Assembly (NCBI RefSeq): GCF_043195105.1
Contig: NZ_JBAFWO010000001.1
Strand: one strand, 5' to 3'
DNA: 64,000 nucleotides
DNA from: NCEH01 sp002257205
Lineage (GTDB): Bacteria; Pseudomonadota; Alphaproteobacteria; Rhizobiales; Xanthobacteraceae
This document shows positions 1-8,351 of the stretch, piece after piece; the first letter of the stretch is position 1, and every line of letters begins with the position of its first letter. Made by a program: the position numbers and the translations under genes. A model generated the notes under the pieces. It was not told the origin of the DNA. It saw nothing but the letters and a program-made list of their open reading frames with translations, and ran no database searches.

Positions 1-2
1 AA

Positions 3-92
3 CAGGCGGTGGCCAATTATGCCGACGAGGTGCGTGCACGCACCTTCCCCGGCCCCGAGCACACCTATGCGCCCAAGGTGCAGAAGGCGTGA
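3..92 (+). CDS. panB: 3-methyl-2-oxobutanoate hydroxymethyltransferase, C-terminal end (partial)
   Basis: The window opens inside a gene whose last 29 residues end in NYADEVRARTFPGPEHTYAP..., which is the characteristic C-terminal tail of PanB, the ketopantoate hydroxymethyltransferase of pantothenate and coenzyme A synthesis. The stop TGA overlaps the next gene's candidate GTG start by four bases. Only the tail is present, so the call rests on the FPGPEHTY signature; the active site lies outside the window. Confidence 0.75.
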   Translation, partial: QAVANYADEVRARTFPGPEHTYAPKVQKA

Positions 93-1003
93 GCCGGCCA
101 GCGGACGGTATCGCAGCCTTCCTCACCGAAAACGCGGCGCGGGGGCTGTTCGGCGTGCGCGAATTCCGCGTGCGCGGGCGGCGCGGGCTGGGCATCCTCG
201 GACTGTTTCTGATCGCGGCGACGGCGCTCGCCCGTCCCGCCGCGGCGGCGGAGGATTGCCTTCTCGTCACCGAGCTGAAGACCGCCCAGGTGGTGGCCAA
301 GCAGGGGCTGTGCGCAAGCCGGCATTCGCCCGCTTCCACCTTCAAGATCGCCTTGGCGCTCATGGGCTATGACAGCTTAATCCTGAAAAGCGCGACGGCG
401 CCGGTGTTCACCACCGAGCCGGGGCTCGCGGAAGGGGAGGGGGCGCAAAAGGAGACCTGGGCCGGCCCGCAGACGCCGCAGAGCTGGATGAAGAATTCCG
501 TCGTCTGGTACTCGCAGGTCCTGACCCGCACGCTCGGCGCGGAAAAATTCGCCGGCTATGTGAAGGCCTTCGTCTATGGCAACGAGAATCTCTCCGGCGA
601 TCCGGGGAAGGACAACGGGCTGATCCGCGCCTGGCTGTCCTCCTCGCTCCAGATCTCGCCGCGCGAGCAGGTCGATTTCCTGCGCAAGATGCTGAAGGGC
701 GAACTTCCCGTCAGCGCCGATGCCGTGGACAAGACCGTCGCCTTGCTGAAAGTGCCGGAGGAGCCGGCGGGCTATTTGCTCTACGGCAAGACCGGCTCCG
801 GCTTCCTCCAGCTCAATGACGGCACGCTGGATCGCACGCGGCCCTTCGGCTGGTTCGTGGGCTGGGCGGAGAAGGGCGGGCGCACATTCGTGTTCGTGCG
901 CTTCATGTCGCTCGATTTCGCGGTGGACGAGCCGCTGGGCCTGCGGGCGCGGCGGCAGGCGCTGATGGCGCTGGAGCCTGTGCTTCGGGCGCAGGATCGC
1001 TGA
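89..1003 (+). CDS. class D (OXA-type) beta-lactamase
   Basis: A 304-residue reading from a GTG start overlapping the panB stop. Residues about 33-54 form a hydrophobic signal segment (LGILGLFLIAATALARPAAAA), so the protein is probably secreted to the periplasm; because this segment sits 30 residues in, a later GTG start (155 or 170) is also possible. All class D active-site elements are visible: S83-T-F-K86 (nucleophile and the lysine that is carboxylated in this family), S137-V-V, Y163-G-N and K234-T-G, followed by a WFVGW strand. It is expected to hydrolyse beta-lactams by a serine acyl-enzyme. It is a chromosomal gene in ordinary context without mobile elements, so it is probably intrinsic. 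Substrate range cannot be read from sequence. Confidence 0.88.
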   Translation: MSRPADGIAAFLTENAARGLFGVREFRVRGRRGLGILGLFLIAATALARPAAAAEDCLLVTELKTAQVVAKQGLCASRHSPASTFKIALALMGYDSLILKSATAPVFTTEPGLAEGEGAQKETWAGPQTPQSWMKNSVVWYSQVLTRTLGAEKFAGYVKAFVYGNENLSGDPGKDNGLIRAWLSSSLQISPREQVDFLRKMLKGELPVSADAVDKTVALLKVPEEPAGYLLYGKTGSGFLQLNDGTLDRTRPFGWFVGWAEKGGRTFVFVRFMSLDFAVDEPLGLRARRQALMALEPVLRAQDR

Positions 1004-1010
1004 GCCGGCC

Positions 1011-2213
1011 GTGAACGCGCCGCTCGAAACCCATCCGCACGGGCAAGGTGAAGGGCCGGCGCTGCGCCTGTCGGTGGTCATCGCCGCTCTGGTGGCGGCG
1101 CTGGTGGGCTTCGGGGGAACCGTGCCGTTGGTTCTGTCGGCGGCGGCGGTGCTGGGCGCTACGCCCGGGCAGACCGCATCCTGGGTCGCGGCCGTGTGTC
1201 TCGGCGCGGCGGGAAGCACGCTCTATCTCAGCCTGCGCCATCGCATGCCCATCGTCACCGCATGGTCGACGCCAGGCGCCGCGCTGATCGCCGGCTTTGG
1301 TGCCGGCGTCGGCATGCAGGCGGCGGTGGGCGCGTTTCTGCTGTCGGCGGTGCTGGTGATGCTGTGCGCCGCCATCCGCCCGCTCGGGCGTCTCGTGGCG
1401 CGCATCCCGGTGAGTGTCGCGGCGGCGATGCTGGCCGGCGTGCTGGCGCGATTCGTCATGGCGGTGGCGGACCATGCGGCGGCAAGCCCGGCCCTGGTGC
1501 TGCCGCTGCTGGCGCTGTTTTTCCTGGTGCGGCTGTTCTCGCCGAGCTGGGCGGTGCTGGCGGTGCTGGTTGCCGGGGGTGTGGGCGTGTTCGCCTTCGG
1601 CCTCAACACGCCGCTCACCGGCGGCTGGGAAATGCCGCAGTTGACCCTGGTTTCGCCGGTGTTCGACCCGGCGGTGATGCTCGGGCTCGGCCTGCCGCTG
1701 TTCCTGGTGAGCATGGCGGCGCAGAATCTGCCGGGCTTCGCCGTGCTGCGGGCCTCGGGCTATCATCCGCCCACGGGGTCGATCCTCGCCGCGACCGGGC
1801 TGGCCTCGCTGATCCTGGCGCCGGTGGGCTCCCATTCGGTGACCCTGTCCGCCATCACGGCGGCGATCTGCACCGGCAAGGACGCCCACCCTGACCCCGC
1901 CAAGCGATTCCTCACCGGGCCGTTCTATGCGCTGTTCTATTTCATCCTGGCCGGATTCGGCGCCACGATGGTCGCGGTGTTCGCGGCCCTGCCGCCGGCG
2001 CTGATCGCGACCATCGCCGGGCTTGCGCTGCTGTCTCCCCTCACGGGCGCGCTCACGGCCGCGCTCGCCGAGGAAAAAGGCCGGATCGCGGCGGTCGCGA
2101 CCTTCACCACCACCGTGTCCGGAGTCTCCGCTTTCGGCCTCGGGGCGCCGGTCTGGGGGCTGCTCGCGGGTCTGCTGCTGCTGTTCCTGGATCATGTGCG
2201 GGCAAAACTTTAG
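1011..2213 (+). CDS. benE: BenE family benzoate/proton symporter
   Basis: A 400-residue, almost wholly hydrophobic inner-membrane protein with about 11-12 membrane segments, starting at GTG 7 bases after the beta-lactamase stop. The motifs LVGFGGTVPLVLSAA near the N-terminus, TAWSTPGAALIAG around residue 85 and the GSHSVTLSAITAAICTG segment in the second half are typical of BenE (Acinetobacter benzoate uptake). The family imports benzoate with protons; no benzoate catabolic genes lie in the window, so the true substrate is open. The close spacing suggests co-transcription with the preceding gene. Confidence 0.85.
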   Translation: MNAPLETHPHGQGEGPALRLSVVIAALVAALVGFGGTVPLVLSAAAVLGATPGQTASWVAAVCLGAAGSTLYLSLRHRMPIVTAWSTPGAALIAGFGAGVGMQAAVGAFLLSAVLVMLCAAIRPLGRLVARIPVSVAAAMLAGVLARFVMAVADHAAASPALVLPLLALFFLVRLFSPSWAVLAVLVAGGVGVFAFGLNTPLTGGWEMPQLTLVSPVFDPAVMLGLGLPLFLVSMAAQNLPGFAVLRASGYHPPTGSILAATGLASLILAPVGSHSVTLSAITAAICTGKDAHPDPAKRFLTGPFYALFYFILAGFGATMVAVFAALPPALIATIAGLALLSPLTGALTAALAEEKGRIAAVATFTTTVSGVSAFGLGAPVWGLLAGLLLLFLDHVRAKL

Positions 2214-2333
2214 CCGCTTCGGGTCGCGACAGCCCGGAAGGGTTTGCCACGATGCAGCCGCATGGCTAGTTTACGCGCCCTTGGCCTGGGCTTTGTCCGG
2301 CCCCTTTCGGCGCGTGCCTGTTGCGGACCATTC

Positions 2334-3194
2334 ATGACCGACATTTTCCACGAGATCGAAGAAGACCTGCGGCGCGACCGGCTGCGCCGGGTATGGGATC
2401 GCTTCGGCATCTATTTCATCATCCTGGTGGTCGCGATCATCGCCGCCGCCGGCGCCTATAGCGCCTATCGCTATTACAGCCTGCAGAAGGCGCAGGCCGC
2501 CGGCGCCCGTTTTGAGGCGGCCAGCACCCTTGCCGAAGATGGCAAGGCCGCCGAAGCGCAGGCCGCCTTCGAGGCGCTCGCCAAGGACGGACCTTCGGGC
2601 TATCGCACCCTGGCGCGGTTCCGCGCGGCGGGCGAAATCGGTGCCAAGGACAAGCCGGCCGGGGTCGCCGCCTTCATGGCGCTCGCAAATGACGGCACCT
2701 TGCCGCCCGTGCTCCGCGACCTTGCCAGCGTGCGCGCATCTCTCCTGCAGGTGGATACCGCGCCACTGGCCGAGATCAAGGCGCAGCTCCAGCCGCTCGC
2801 CGACGGTACGGGCGGGCTGCGCCATTCGGCGCGCGAGCTGCTTGCTTTGGCGCAGTTCAAGGCCGGGAACCTCGCCGACGCCAACAAGACCGCCCAGCAG
2901 GCTATCGACGATCCGGAAGTTCCGCTCGGCGTGCGCAACCGCATGGAGCTGATCCGCACCCTGACCGCCGCTGCCGCCCAGCCGGCGCCGGCTTCGGAAG
3001 CCGCAGCAGCGGCCGCCGAGGCGAAGGCCGCCAAGGAGACGCCTGCTGCCGTGCCGGCTCCCGCCGCCGCCGCGCCGGCTGCGTCCGCACCCGCATCCGC
3101 CGCCGCATCCGCACCGGTACCCGCCGAACCGGCGCCCGCCGCCCCGTCTGCCGCCGTTCCCGGCCCGGCGGAAGGCGGCGGTGCCACGAAATGA
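2334..3194 (+). CDS. YfgM-like single-pass membrane TPR protein
   Basis: The start chosen is ATG 2334 (MTDIFHEIEED...), 286 residues; readings from further upstream add an unrelated stretch. An N-terminal cytoplasmic helix (residues 1-23) is followed by one membrane segment (about 24-45), TPR_21/YfgM-type helical repeats (about 50-215) and an Ala/Pro-rich tail (about 218-286) of low complexity. In enterobacteria YfgM is encoded just before bamB and der and helps the SecYEG/PpiD secretion-chaperone network; here der is also two genes downstream, so the family assignment is supported by position. The Ala/Pro tail is unlike E. coli YfgM and may reach across the periplasm. Its stop overlaps the following region by ATGA. 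Confidence 0.75.
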   Translation: MTDIFHEIEEDLRRDRLRRVWDRFGIYFIILVVAIIAAAGAYSAYRYYSLQKAQAAGARFEAASTLAEDGKAAEAQAAFEALAKDGPSGYRTLARFRAAGEIGAKDKPAGVAAFMALANDGTLPPVLRDLASVRASLLQVDTAPLAEIKAQLQPLADGTGGLRHSARELLALAQFKAGNLADANKTAQQAIDDPEVPLGVRNRMELIRTLTAAAAQPAPASEAAAAAAEAKAAKETPAAVPAPAAAAPAASAPASAAASAPVPAEPAPAAPSAAVPGPAEGGGATK

Positions 3195-3205
3195 GGAGCT
3201 TCCCC

Positions 3206-3469
3206 ATGAACCGGCCGCTGCGTCTCCTTCTTGCGGGCTCTCTGCTGCTCGGCCTCAGTGGCTGCGCGGGCTTCGATTTCGACAAGATCAACCCGTTCCA
3301 GGAGCGCAAGACCCCGCTTTCGGGAACGCGCGAGCCGGTGTTTCCCAATGGCGTGCCGGGCGTGACCGCCTCCGCGCCGCTGGACCAGCCCTCCAACGCC
3401 AATGTGTCGCTTGACGCGATCTCGGCCGCCAAGCCAAATGCCTCCGCGGCCGCGCCGGGCACCAACTGA
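3206..3469 (+). CDS. small lipoprotein in the bamB position
   Basis: An 87-residue protein. ATG 3206 is chosen over the in-frame ATG 3191 because AGGAG (3194-3198) lies seven bases before it. Residues 1-20 are a lipoprotein signal ending in the lipobox LSGC, so Cys20 should be lipidated. The mature part, FDFDKINPF...TPLSGTREPVFPNGVPGV, looks like the short leader that precedes the beta-propeller in alphaproteobacterial BamB proteins, but no propeller follows. It lies between the YfgM-like gene and der, exactly where bamB is found in many proteobacteria. Function unknown; a BAM-associated role is only a suggestion from position. Confidence 0.65.
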   Translation: MNRPLRLLLAGSLLLGLSGCAGFDFDKINPFQERKTPLSGTREPVFPNGVPGVTASAPLDQPSNANVSLDAISAAKPNASAAAPGTN

Positions 3470-3503
3470 CTCTAGGGCGCGCGTGCGCCGAGCTTAAAAA
3501 ACC

Positions 3504-4865
3504 ATGTCCTTTACCCTCGCCATCGTCGGCCGGCCCAATGTGGGCAAGTCGACCCTGTTCAATCGTCTCGTGGGCAAGAAGCTCGCGCTGGTGGACGACC
3601 GCCCCGGTGTGACCCGCGATCGCCGCGAGGGCGATGCGCGCCTCGGCGACCTCTCGTTCCGCATCGTCGATACGGCGGGGCTGGAGGAAGCTGACCCTGC
3701 GAGCCTCGAAGGACGCATGCGGGCGCAGACCGAGGCCGCCATCGGGGACGCCGACGCGCTGCTGTTCATGGTGGATGCCCGTTCCGGCCTCACCCCTACG
3801 GACCGCGCGTTCGCCGCCTTGGTGCGCAAATCCGGCAAGCCGACCATTCTCGTCGCCAACAAGAGCGAGGGGAAAGCCGGTGAGGCGGGCTCGATGGAAG
3901 CCTATGCGCTCGGCCTCGGCACGCCGATCCCGCTCTCCGCCGAGCATGGCGAGGGCCTGTCCGATCTTTATGACGCCATCTGCGACGCGCTTCCCGCCCA
4001 CACCATGAAGCCGGAAGACGACGAGGACGAGCGCGAGGAAACCGACGAGGAGCGCGCGAAGCGCCCCATCAAGGTGGCAGTGCTCGGGCGGCCCAACGCC
4101 GGCAAGTCCACCCTCATCAACCGCCTTTTGGGCGAAGACCGGCTGCTGACCGGGCCAGAAGCGGGCATCACCCGCGATTCCATCTCGGTGGAAGTGGAAT
4201 GGCGCGGCCGCCGGCTCGACGTGTTCGACACCGCCGGCCTGCGCAAGCGCGCGCGCATCGACGACAAGCTGGAGAAGCTCTCCGCCGCCGATGCCCTGCG
4301 CGCCATGAAGTTCGCCGAGGTGGTGGTGGTGCTCATCGATGCCACCCGCCCGTTCGAGGAACAGGACCTGCGCATCGCCGATCTGGTGGAGCGCGAGGGC
4401 CGCGCGATCGTGATCGGCTTCAACAAATCCGATCTCGTGCCCGATACCGGCCTCATGAGCCGGCTGCGGGAGGAGGCGGACCATCTGCTGCCGCAGATCA
4501 AGGGCGTGCCGATCATCCCGATTTCCGGGCTCACCGGCCGCGGGCTGGACCGGCTGGTGGAGGCGATCGCGGAAACCTACCGGGTGTGGAACATCCGCAT
4601 TCCCACCAATCCGCTCAACCGCTTCCTGCAACAGGCCACCGACACCCATCCGCCGCCGGCGGTCTCCGGCAAGCGGCTGAAGATCCGCTATATGACGCAG
4701 GCGAAGGCCCGCCCCCCGAGCTTCGTCATCTTCTGCTCGCGCACCGACGCGGTGCCGGACAGCTATCTGCGCTATCTCTCGAACAGCCTGCGCGCGGCGT
4801 TCGACCTGCCGGGTGTGCCGATTCGCATGACCTTGCGCGAAAAGGCCAATCCCTACGCCTCCTGA
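3504..4865 (+). CDS. der: ribosome-assembly GTPase Der (EngA)
   Basis: A 453-residue double-GTPase. The first G domain begins at once with a P-loop GRPNVGKST (residues 9-17), and the second has GRPNAGKST near residue 195, each followed by DTAGL switch II motifs and NK(S)xxD/(S)A base-recognition motifs. An acidic linker (DDEDEREETDEE) separates them and a KH-like C-terminal domain (NRFLQQATDTHPPP...) closes the protein. Der binds the 50S subunit during late assembly and is essential in most bacteria. Its last 13 bases overlap tail-to-tail with the convergent HxlR gene. Confidence 0.97.
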   Translation: MSFTLAIVGRPNVGKSTLFNRLVGKKLALVDDRPGVTRDRREGDARLGDLSFRIVDTAGLEEADPASLEGRMRAQTEAAIGDADALLFMVDARSGLTPTDRAFAALVRKSGKPTILVANKSEGKAGEAGSMEAYALGLGTPIPLSAEHGEGLSDLYDAICDALPAHTMKPEDDEDEREETDEERAKRPIKVAVLGRPNAGKSTLINRLLGEDRLLTGPEAGITRDSISVEVEWRGRRLDVFDTAGLRKRARIDDKLEKLSAADALRAMKFAEVVVVLIDATRPFEEQDLRIADLVEREGRAIVIGFNKSDLVPDTGLMSRLREEADHLLPQIKGVPIIPISGLTGRGLDRLVEAIAETYRVWNIRIPTNPLNRFLQQATDTHPPPAVSGKRLKIRYMTQAKARPPSFVIFCSRTDAVPDSYLRYLSNSLRAAFDLPGVPIRMTLREKANPYAS

Positions 4866-5305
4866 GGCAGCGGCAGCAGGATCGTGTCCTGCGGCGCGAG
4901 GGGCTTTCCCACGGCGTCCCGCACTTCCAGCGGGGCGATGGGCTTGCCGCAGGCGGCATCCACCAGCGGCGGAAAGCTCTCGCCGCTGGAGAAGCCGTAT
5001 TTCTCGCCCCATTGGCGCAGGGCGATGACCACGGGAAACAGGTCGCGGCCCTTCGGCGTCAGCACATAATCGTTGAACGCACTGCCGTCCGAGGCGGGAA
5101 CGCTGGCGAGAATGCCATCCGCGACGAGCGTCTTCAGCCGGGCCGAGAGGATGTTCTTGGCGACCCCTAGGCTCTTCTGAAATTCCCCGAACCGACGCTT
5201 GCCCAGGAAGGCATCGCGCACGATCAGCAGCGACCACCAATCGCCCACGACGTCCAGCGTCCGGGCAATGGGGCAGGTGGCTTCGTCCATACGCGTGCGT
5301 TTCAC
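4853..5305 (-). CDS. HxlR-family winged-helix transcriptional regulator
   Basis: A 150-residue protein with the HxlR signature: CPIARTLDVVGDWWSLLIVRDAF at residues 11-33, then RFGEFQKSLGVAKNILSARLKTLVADGIL, the winged helix that binds DNA as a dimer. The conserved Cys11 is the residue that in many HxlR/YodB-type proteins senses electrophiles or oxidants. M6 is an alternative start. It is transcribed divergently from an SDR gene, and the gap holds strong inverted repeats, so it probably controls that gene and itself. The 3' end runs 13 bases into der. Confidence 0.9.
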   Translation of the reverse strand: MKRTRMDEATCPIARTLDVVGDWWSLLIVRDAFLGKRRFGEFQKSLGVAKNILSARLKTLVADGILASVPASDGSAFNDYVLTPKGRDLFPVVIALRQWGEKYGFSSGESFPPLVDAACGKPIAPLEVRDAVGKPLAPQDTILLPLPQEA

Positions 5306-5340
5306 GGCTTTCCTCTCCGCGCCCCGGCGGACGCTTTTCC

Positions 5341-5416
5341 ATGATGATCATCATCAAACTGGTTGCATTATAAAACCAAAGACGCTAAACGTCCATTCGG
5401 TTTCAAAATGCAACCA
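5341..5416. promoter_or_regulatory. candidate HxlR operator region with paired palindromes
   Basis: Between the divergent HxlR and SDR genes two arms, 5360-5377 and 5399-5416, are inverted copies of each other (16 of 18 bases: TGGTTGCATTATAAAACC and, on the other strand, TGGTTGCATTTTGAAACC). Each arm is itself a rough palindrome (TGGTT...AACCA). A separate perfect 14-bp palindrome, ATGATGATCATCAT, lies at 5341-5354. The local AT content is much higher than the surroundings, as expected for promoters. Symmetric double sites suit a dimeric winged-helix repressor. Confidence 0.55.
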
Positions 5417-5432
5417 ACTAATGGAGCTGAAA

Positions 5433-6206
5433 ATGCGTCTCTCAGGCAAGCGGGCCCTCATCACCGGCGGCAATAGCGGCATCGGGCTGGCCACCGCCCG
5501 CCTCTTCATCGCGGAGGGGGCGAAAGTCGCGATCACGGGGCGGAACCAGGAGACCCTGGACGCCGCCGCGGCCGAGCTCGGCCCGAACCTCCTGGCGCTC
5601 CAGGCCGATGTGGACGATTTCAACGCCACCGCCGCCGCCGTGAAACAGGCGGCGGAAGCCTTCGGCGGGCTGGACATCGTGTTCGCCAATGCCGGAATCG
5701 GCGGCTCCACGCCGCTCGGCCGGGCGAGCGTCGAGACCTTCGAAAAGATCATCAGCACCAATCTGACCGGCGTGTTCTTCACGGTGCAGGCGGCCGAGCC
5801 GTTCCTCGCCAAGGGCGGGTCGGTGGTGCTGAATGGGTCGGTGCTGGCCGTGCTCGGCGCGCCCGGCTGGTCGGCTTATGCCGCCAGCAAGGCCGGCGTG
5901 CGGGCGATGTCGCGTGTTCTGGCGTCGGAACTCGCCCCGCGCGGCATCCGGGTGAACGTGGTCGTGCCCGGCGCGGCGCGCACGGCCATCTGGTCCCCTC
6001 TTGCACCCACGCAGGAGGCGCGCGCCGCGCTGGACGCCGGGCTTGCCCGTGCGATCCCGCTCGGCCGGCTCGGCGAGGCGGAGGAAGTGGCGAAGACCGT
6101 GCTGTTCCTTGCTTCGGACGATGCCTCCAACATCACCGCCGCCGAGATCGTGGTGGACGGCGGCACCACGGGCGCCCCCTCCGGCGCGCCGATTTATCGC
6201 GGCTGA
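5433..6206 (+). CDS. SDR family oxidoreductase
   Basis: A 257-residue classical short-chain dehydrogenase. ATG 5433 is chosen because GGAG at 5423-5426 lies six bases before it; ATG 5421 is in frame as an alternative. The cofactor loop is T11-GGNSGI-G18, the NAG motif is FANAGIG, and the catalytic pair is Y149xxxK153 (YAASK), followed by the GGTTGAPSG C-terminus typical of the family. SDRs of this class reduce or oxidise carbonyl/hydroxyl groups with NAD(P)(H). Being controlled by a neighbouring HxlR regulator, it may act in detoxification of reactive carbonyls or quinones; the substrate is unknown. Confidence 0.85.
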   Translation: MRLSGKRALITGGNSGIGLATARLFIAEGAKVAITGRNQETLDAAAAELGPNLLALQADVDDFNATAAAVKQAAEAFGGLDIVFANAGIGGSTPLGRASVETFEKIISTNLTGVFFTVQAAEPFLAKGGSVVLNGSVLAVLGAPGWSAYAASKAGVRAMSRVLASELAPRGIRVNVVVPGAARTAIWSPLAPTQEARAALDAGLARAIPLGRLGEAEEVAKTVLFLASDDASNITAAEIVVDGGTTGAPSGAPIYRG

Positions 6207-6285
6207 ACCCGTGCCGGTGCGGGAACGCGCTTAACGAAGGGTGAACCTGCCTCCCTTACCTTCCTGCCCAAATCGACCAACGGGA

Positions 6286-7290
6286 ATGGGTGCGATGGGT
6301 GCGGGGATGATCATCAGTCGAAGGGCGGCTTTGCGCGCCCTCTGCGGCGTGGGCGTGGGCATTGTGTCCACGCCCCTGTTCACGGTCAGGGCGGCCGATG
6401 ATGCCGACGAGGTCGCGATCCGCGATCTGAAGCCGGGGACCTATATCTGGTATCCCGAACGCGCGCCTGACGGGCTTGTGGCGATCGTGGTATCGCTGCC
6501 GGAGCAGCGCTGCTTTGTCTATCGCAACGGCGTGCGCATCGGCATCTCCACGGTTTCGACCGGGCGCGAGGGCCATGACACGCCGACCGGGGTCTTCACC
6601 ATCCTCAACAAGGACGTGGACCACCATTCCTCGGTCTATAACGATGCCGCCATGCCCTATTCGGAGCGGCTCACCTGGTCGGGCGTGGCGCTCCATGCGG
6701 GCGGGCTGCCGGGCTACCCGTCCTCGCACGGCTGCGTGCACCTGCCGCTGTCCTTCGCCAAGCTGCTGTTTTCCATCACCCAGGTGGGGACCCCGGTGAT
6801 CATCGCCGACAGCCATAGCGGGCCGGCGGATGTGCTCGATCCCGGCCTGATCCTGCCGGCCGATGTGGACAAGATGTTCGATGCGGACGCCAAGCCGACC
6901 CTGGTGGCGGCGGCCGGCGATCCGGTGTCGCTGGTCGCCAGTGGCGCCGACCGCAAGCTGATCGTGCTGCGCGGCGGCGCGAGCGTGCTGGAAGGGGCGA
7001 TCACCATCCAGGACCCCACGAAGCCGCTCGGCAACGTGGTCTATCTGCTGGCCGCCGACGGTGTCGGGCGCACCCCGCGCTGGATGGCGGTGAGCTATGA
7101 AGGCAATGGCGCGCAGCCCGGCCTTGCCCAGGCGACGCTCTCGCGTATCGTGGTGGACCCCGCGATCAACCGCGATCTGAGTGCCATGTTGAGCCCCGGC
7201 GCCACCTTGCTGGTCACCGATCTGCCGGCCCATCCGGGAACGCGCACCGACAAGGATTTTGTCATCCTCACCCGCAAGGGCACGGTATGA
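6286..7290 (+). CDS. L,D-transpeptidase (YkuD domain)
   Basis: About 334 residues from ATG 6286; ATG 6295, ATG 6307 and GTG 6241 are in-frame alternatives and no ribosome site clearly decides. A signal segment with a twin-arginine-like SRRAAL followed by a hydrophobic run ending TVRA precedes a YkuD domain whose active site HAGGLPGYPSSHGCVHL places the nucleophile at Cys150. Such enzymes make 3-3 peptidoglycan cross-links or attach proteins to peptidoglycan in the periplasm. The C-terminal half has a second region of about 130 residues without a recognised domain. It overlaps mepA by ATGA, so both peptidoglycan enzymes are probably translated together. Confidence 0.88.
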   Translation: MGAMGAGMIISRRAALRALCGVGVGIVSTPLFTVRAADDADEVAIRDLKPGTYIWYPERAPDGLVAIVVSLPEQRCFVYRNGVRIGISTVSTGREGHDTPTGVFTILNKDVDHHSSVYNDAAMPYSERLTWSGVALHAGGLPGYPSSHGCVHLPLSFAKLLFSITQVGTPVIIADSHSGPADVLDPGLILPADVDKMFDADAKPTLVAAAGDPVSLVASGADRKLIVLRGGASVLEGAITIQDPTKPLGNVVYLLAADGVGRTPRWMAVSYEGNGAQPGLAQATLSRIVVDPAINRDLSAMLSPGATLLVTDLPAHPGTRTDKDFVILTRKGTV

Positions 7291-8216
7291 GGGCGCGCCG
7301 CCCCCCGATCAGCGCGCTGCGACTGGCGGGTCTTTCGGCCGCCCTCTTTGTCGTCGCGGCGCTGGTCGTGCCGAAGCCGGTGCGAGCCCAGAGCCTACCG
7401 CCGGGCGGTGCGGCCGCAATACCGGCGCGCGAGCTGTTCGGTGCGGCCAGCGGTCCCGCGCCGCTCGCGGCCAGGGCGGTGGGCTTCTATTCCAAGGGTT
7501 GCCTTGCCGGCGGTGCGGCCCTGCCGGTCACGGGGGCGACGTGGCAGGTGATGCGGCTGTCGCGCAACCGCAATTGGGGGCATCCCGATCTCATTGATTT
7601 TCTTGAGCGTTTCGCGGCCGTCGTGCCGCAGGTCTCGAACTGGCGCGGCATCCTCGTGGGCGACATGGCGCAGCCGCGCGGCGGCCCCATGCGCACGGGC
7701 CACGCCTCCCACCAGGTCGGTCTCGACGCGGACATCTGGCTGACGCCGAGCCCGGGACACGAGCTGACGCGCGCGGAGCGCGAAAGCCTCTCGGCCACCC
7801 TGGTGGTGCGCCCCGATCGGCTGGATGTGGATCCCAAGGTGTGGACGCCGGACCATATCGCGGTCATCCGTGCCGCCGCGCTCGATCCGCGCGTCGAACG
7901 CATTTTCGTGAATGCCGCGATCAAGAAGGCGCTCTGCCGCGATGCACGCGGCGACCGGGCCTGGATGACCAAGGTGCGTCCCTATTGGGGGCACGATTAT
8001 CACATGCACGTGCGCTTGAGCTGCCCGGCCGACAGTCCCGATTGCCGCCCCCAGGAAGCGCCGCCCCAAGGGGACGGGTGCGGCGCGGACCTTGCATGGT
8101 GGTTCACCGACGAGGTCTTGCATCCCAAGCCCCCGAAGGTTCCGCCGAAGCCGACCCCGCCTTTGCTTCTGGCGGATTTACCCTCCGTCTGTGCCGCCGT
8201 GCTTGGCGCGCATTAA
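7287..8216 (+). CDS. mepA: penicillin-insensitive murein endopeptidase MepA
   Basis: A 309-residue exported metallopeptidase that should cut D-alanyl-meso-diaminopimelyl cross-links in peptidoglycan. An N-terminal signal peptide (residues about 10-35, ending VRAQS) precedes the M74 domain. Zinc-site residues match the family spacing: H139 and H142 in GHASHQVGLDAD with D149, and the cluster H236-DY-H239-M-H241. Cysteines in the C-terminal third (SCPADSPDC, GCGADLAWW) fit the disulfide pattern of the family. It is coupled to the upstream L,D-transpeptidase, pairing an endopeptidase with a cross-linking enzyme. Confidence 0.93.
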   Translation: MRARRPPISALRLAGLSAALFVVAALVVPKPVRAQSLPPGGAAAIPARELFGAASGPAPLAARAVGFYSKGCLAGGAALPVTGATWQVMRLSRNRNWGHPDLIDFLERFAAVVPQVSNWRGILVGDMAQPRGGPMRTGHASHQVGLDADIWLTPSPGHELTRAERESLSATLVVRPDRLDVDPKVWTPDHIAVIRAAALDPRVERIFVNAAIKKALCRDARGDRAWMTKVRPYWGHDYHMHVRLSCPADSPDCRPQEAPPQGDGCGADLAWWFTDEVLHPKPPKVPPKPTPPLLLADLPSVCAAVLGAH

Positions 8217-8351
8217 CTTGACCATGGCCGATTGAGGTCACCCCAACGCCGCCCGCCTGCCGCATTTGCACCGCAGCGTGGAAGCCGCTATCCAGGAGCG
8301 GTTCCAAGGTGAAGCGTGACGGGGCGGCGATCACGCGTCTGACGAGGATGT

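Noticed and set aside
3288..5357. A 689-codon minus-strand open frame across der
   Set aside because: Antisense to der and the HxlR gene region, with composition of a shadow frame; the HxlR protein is read in another frame.
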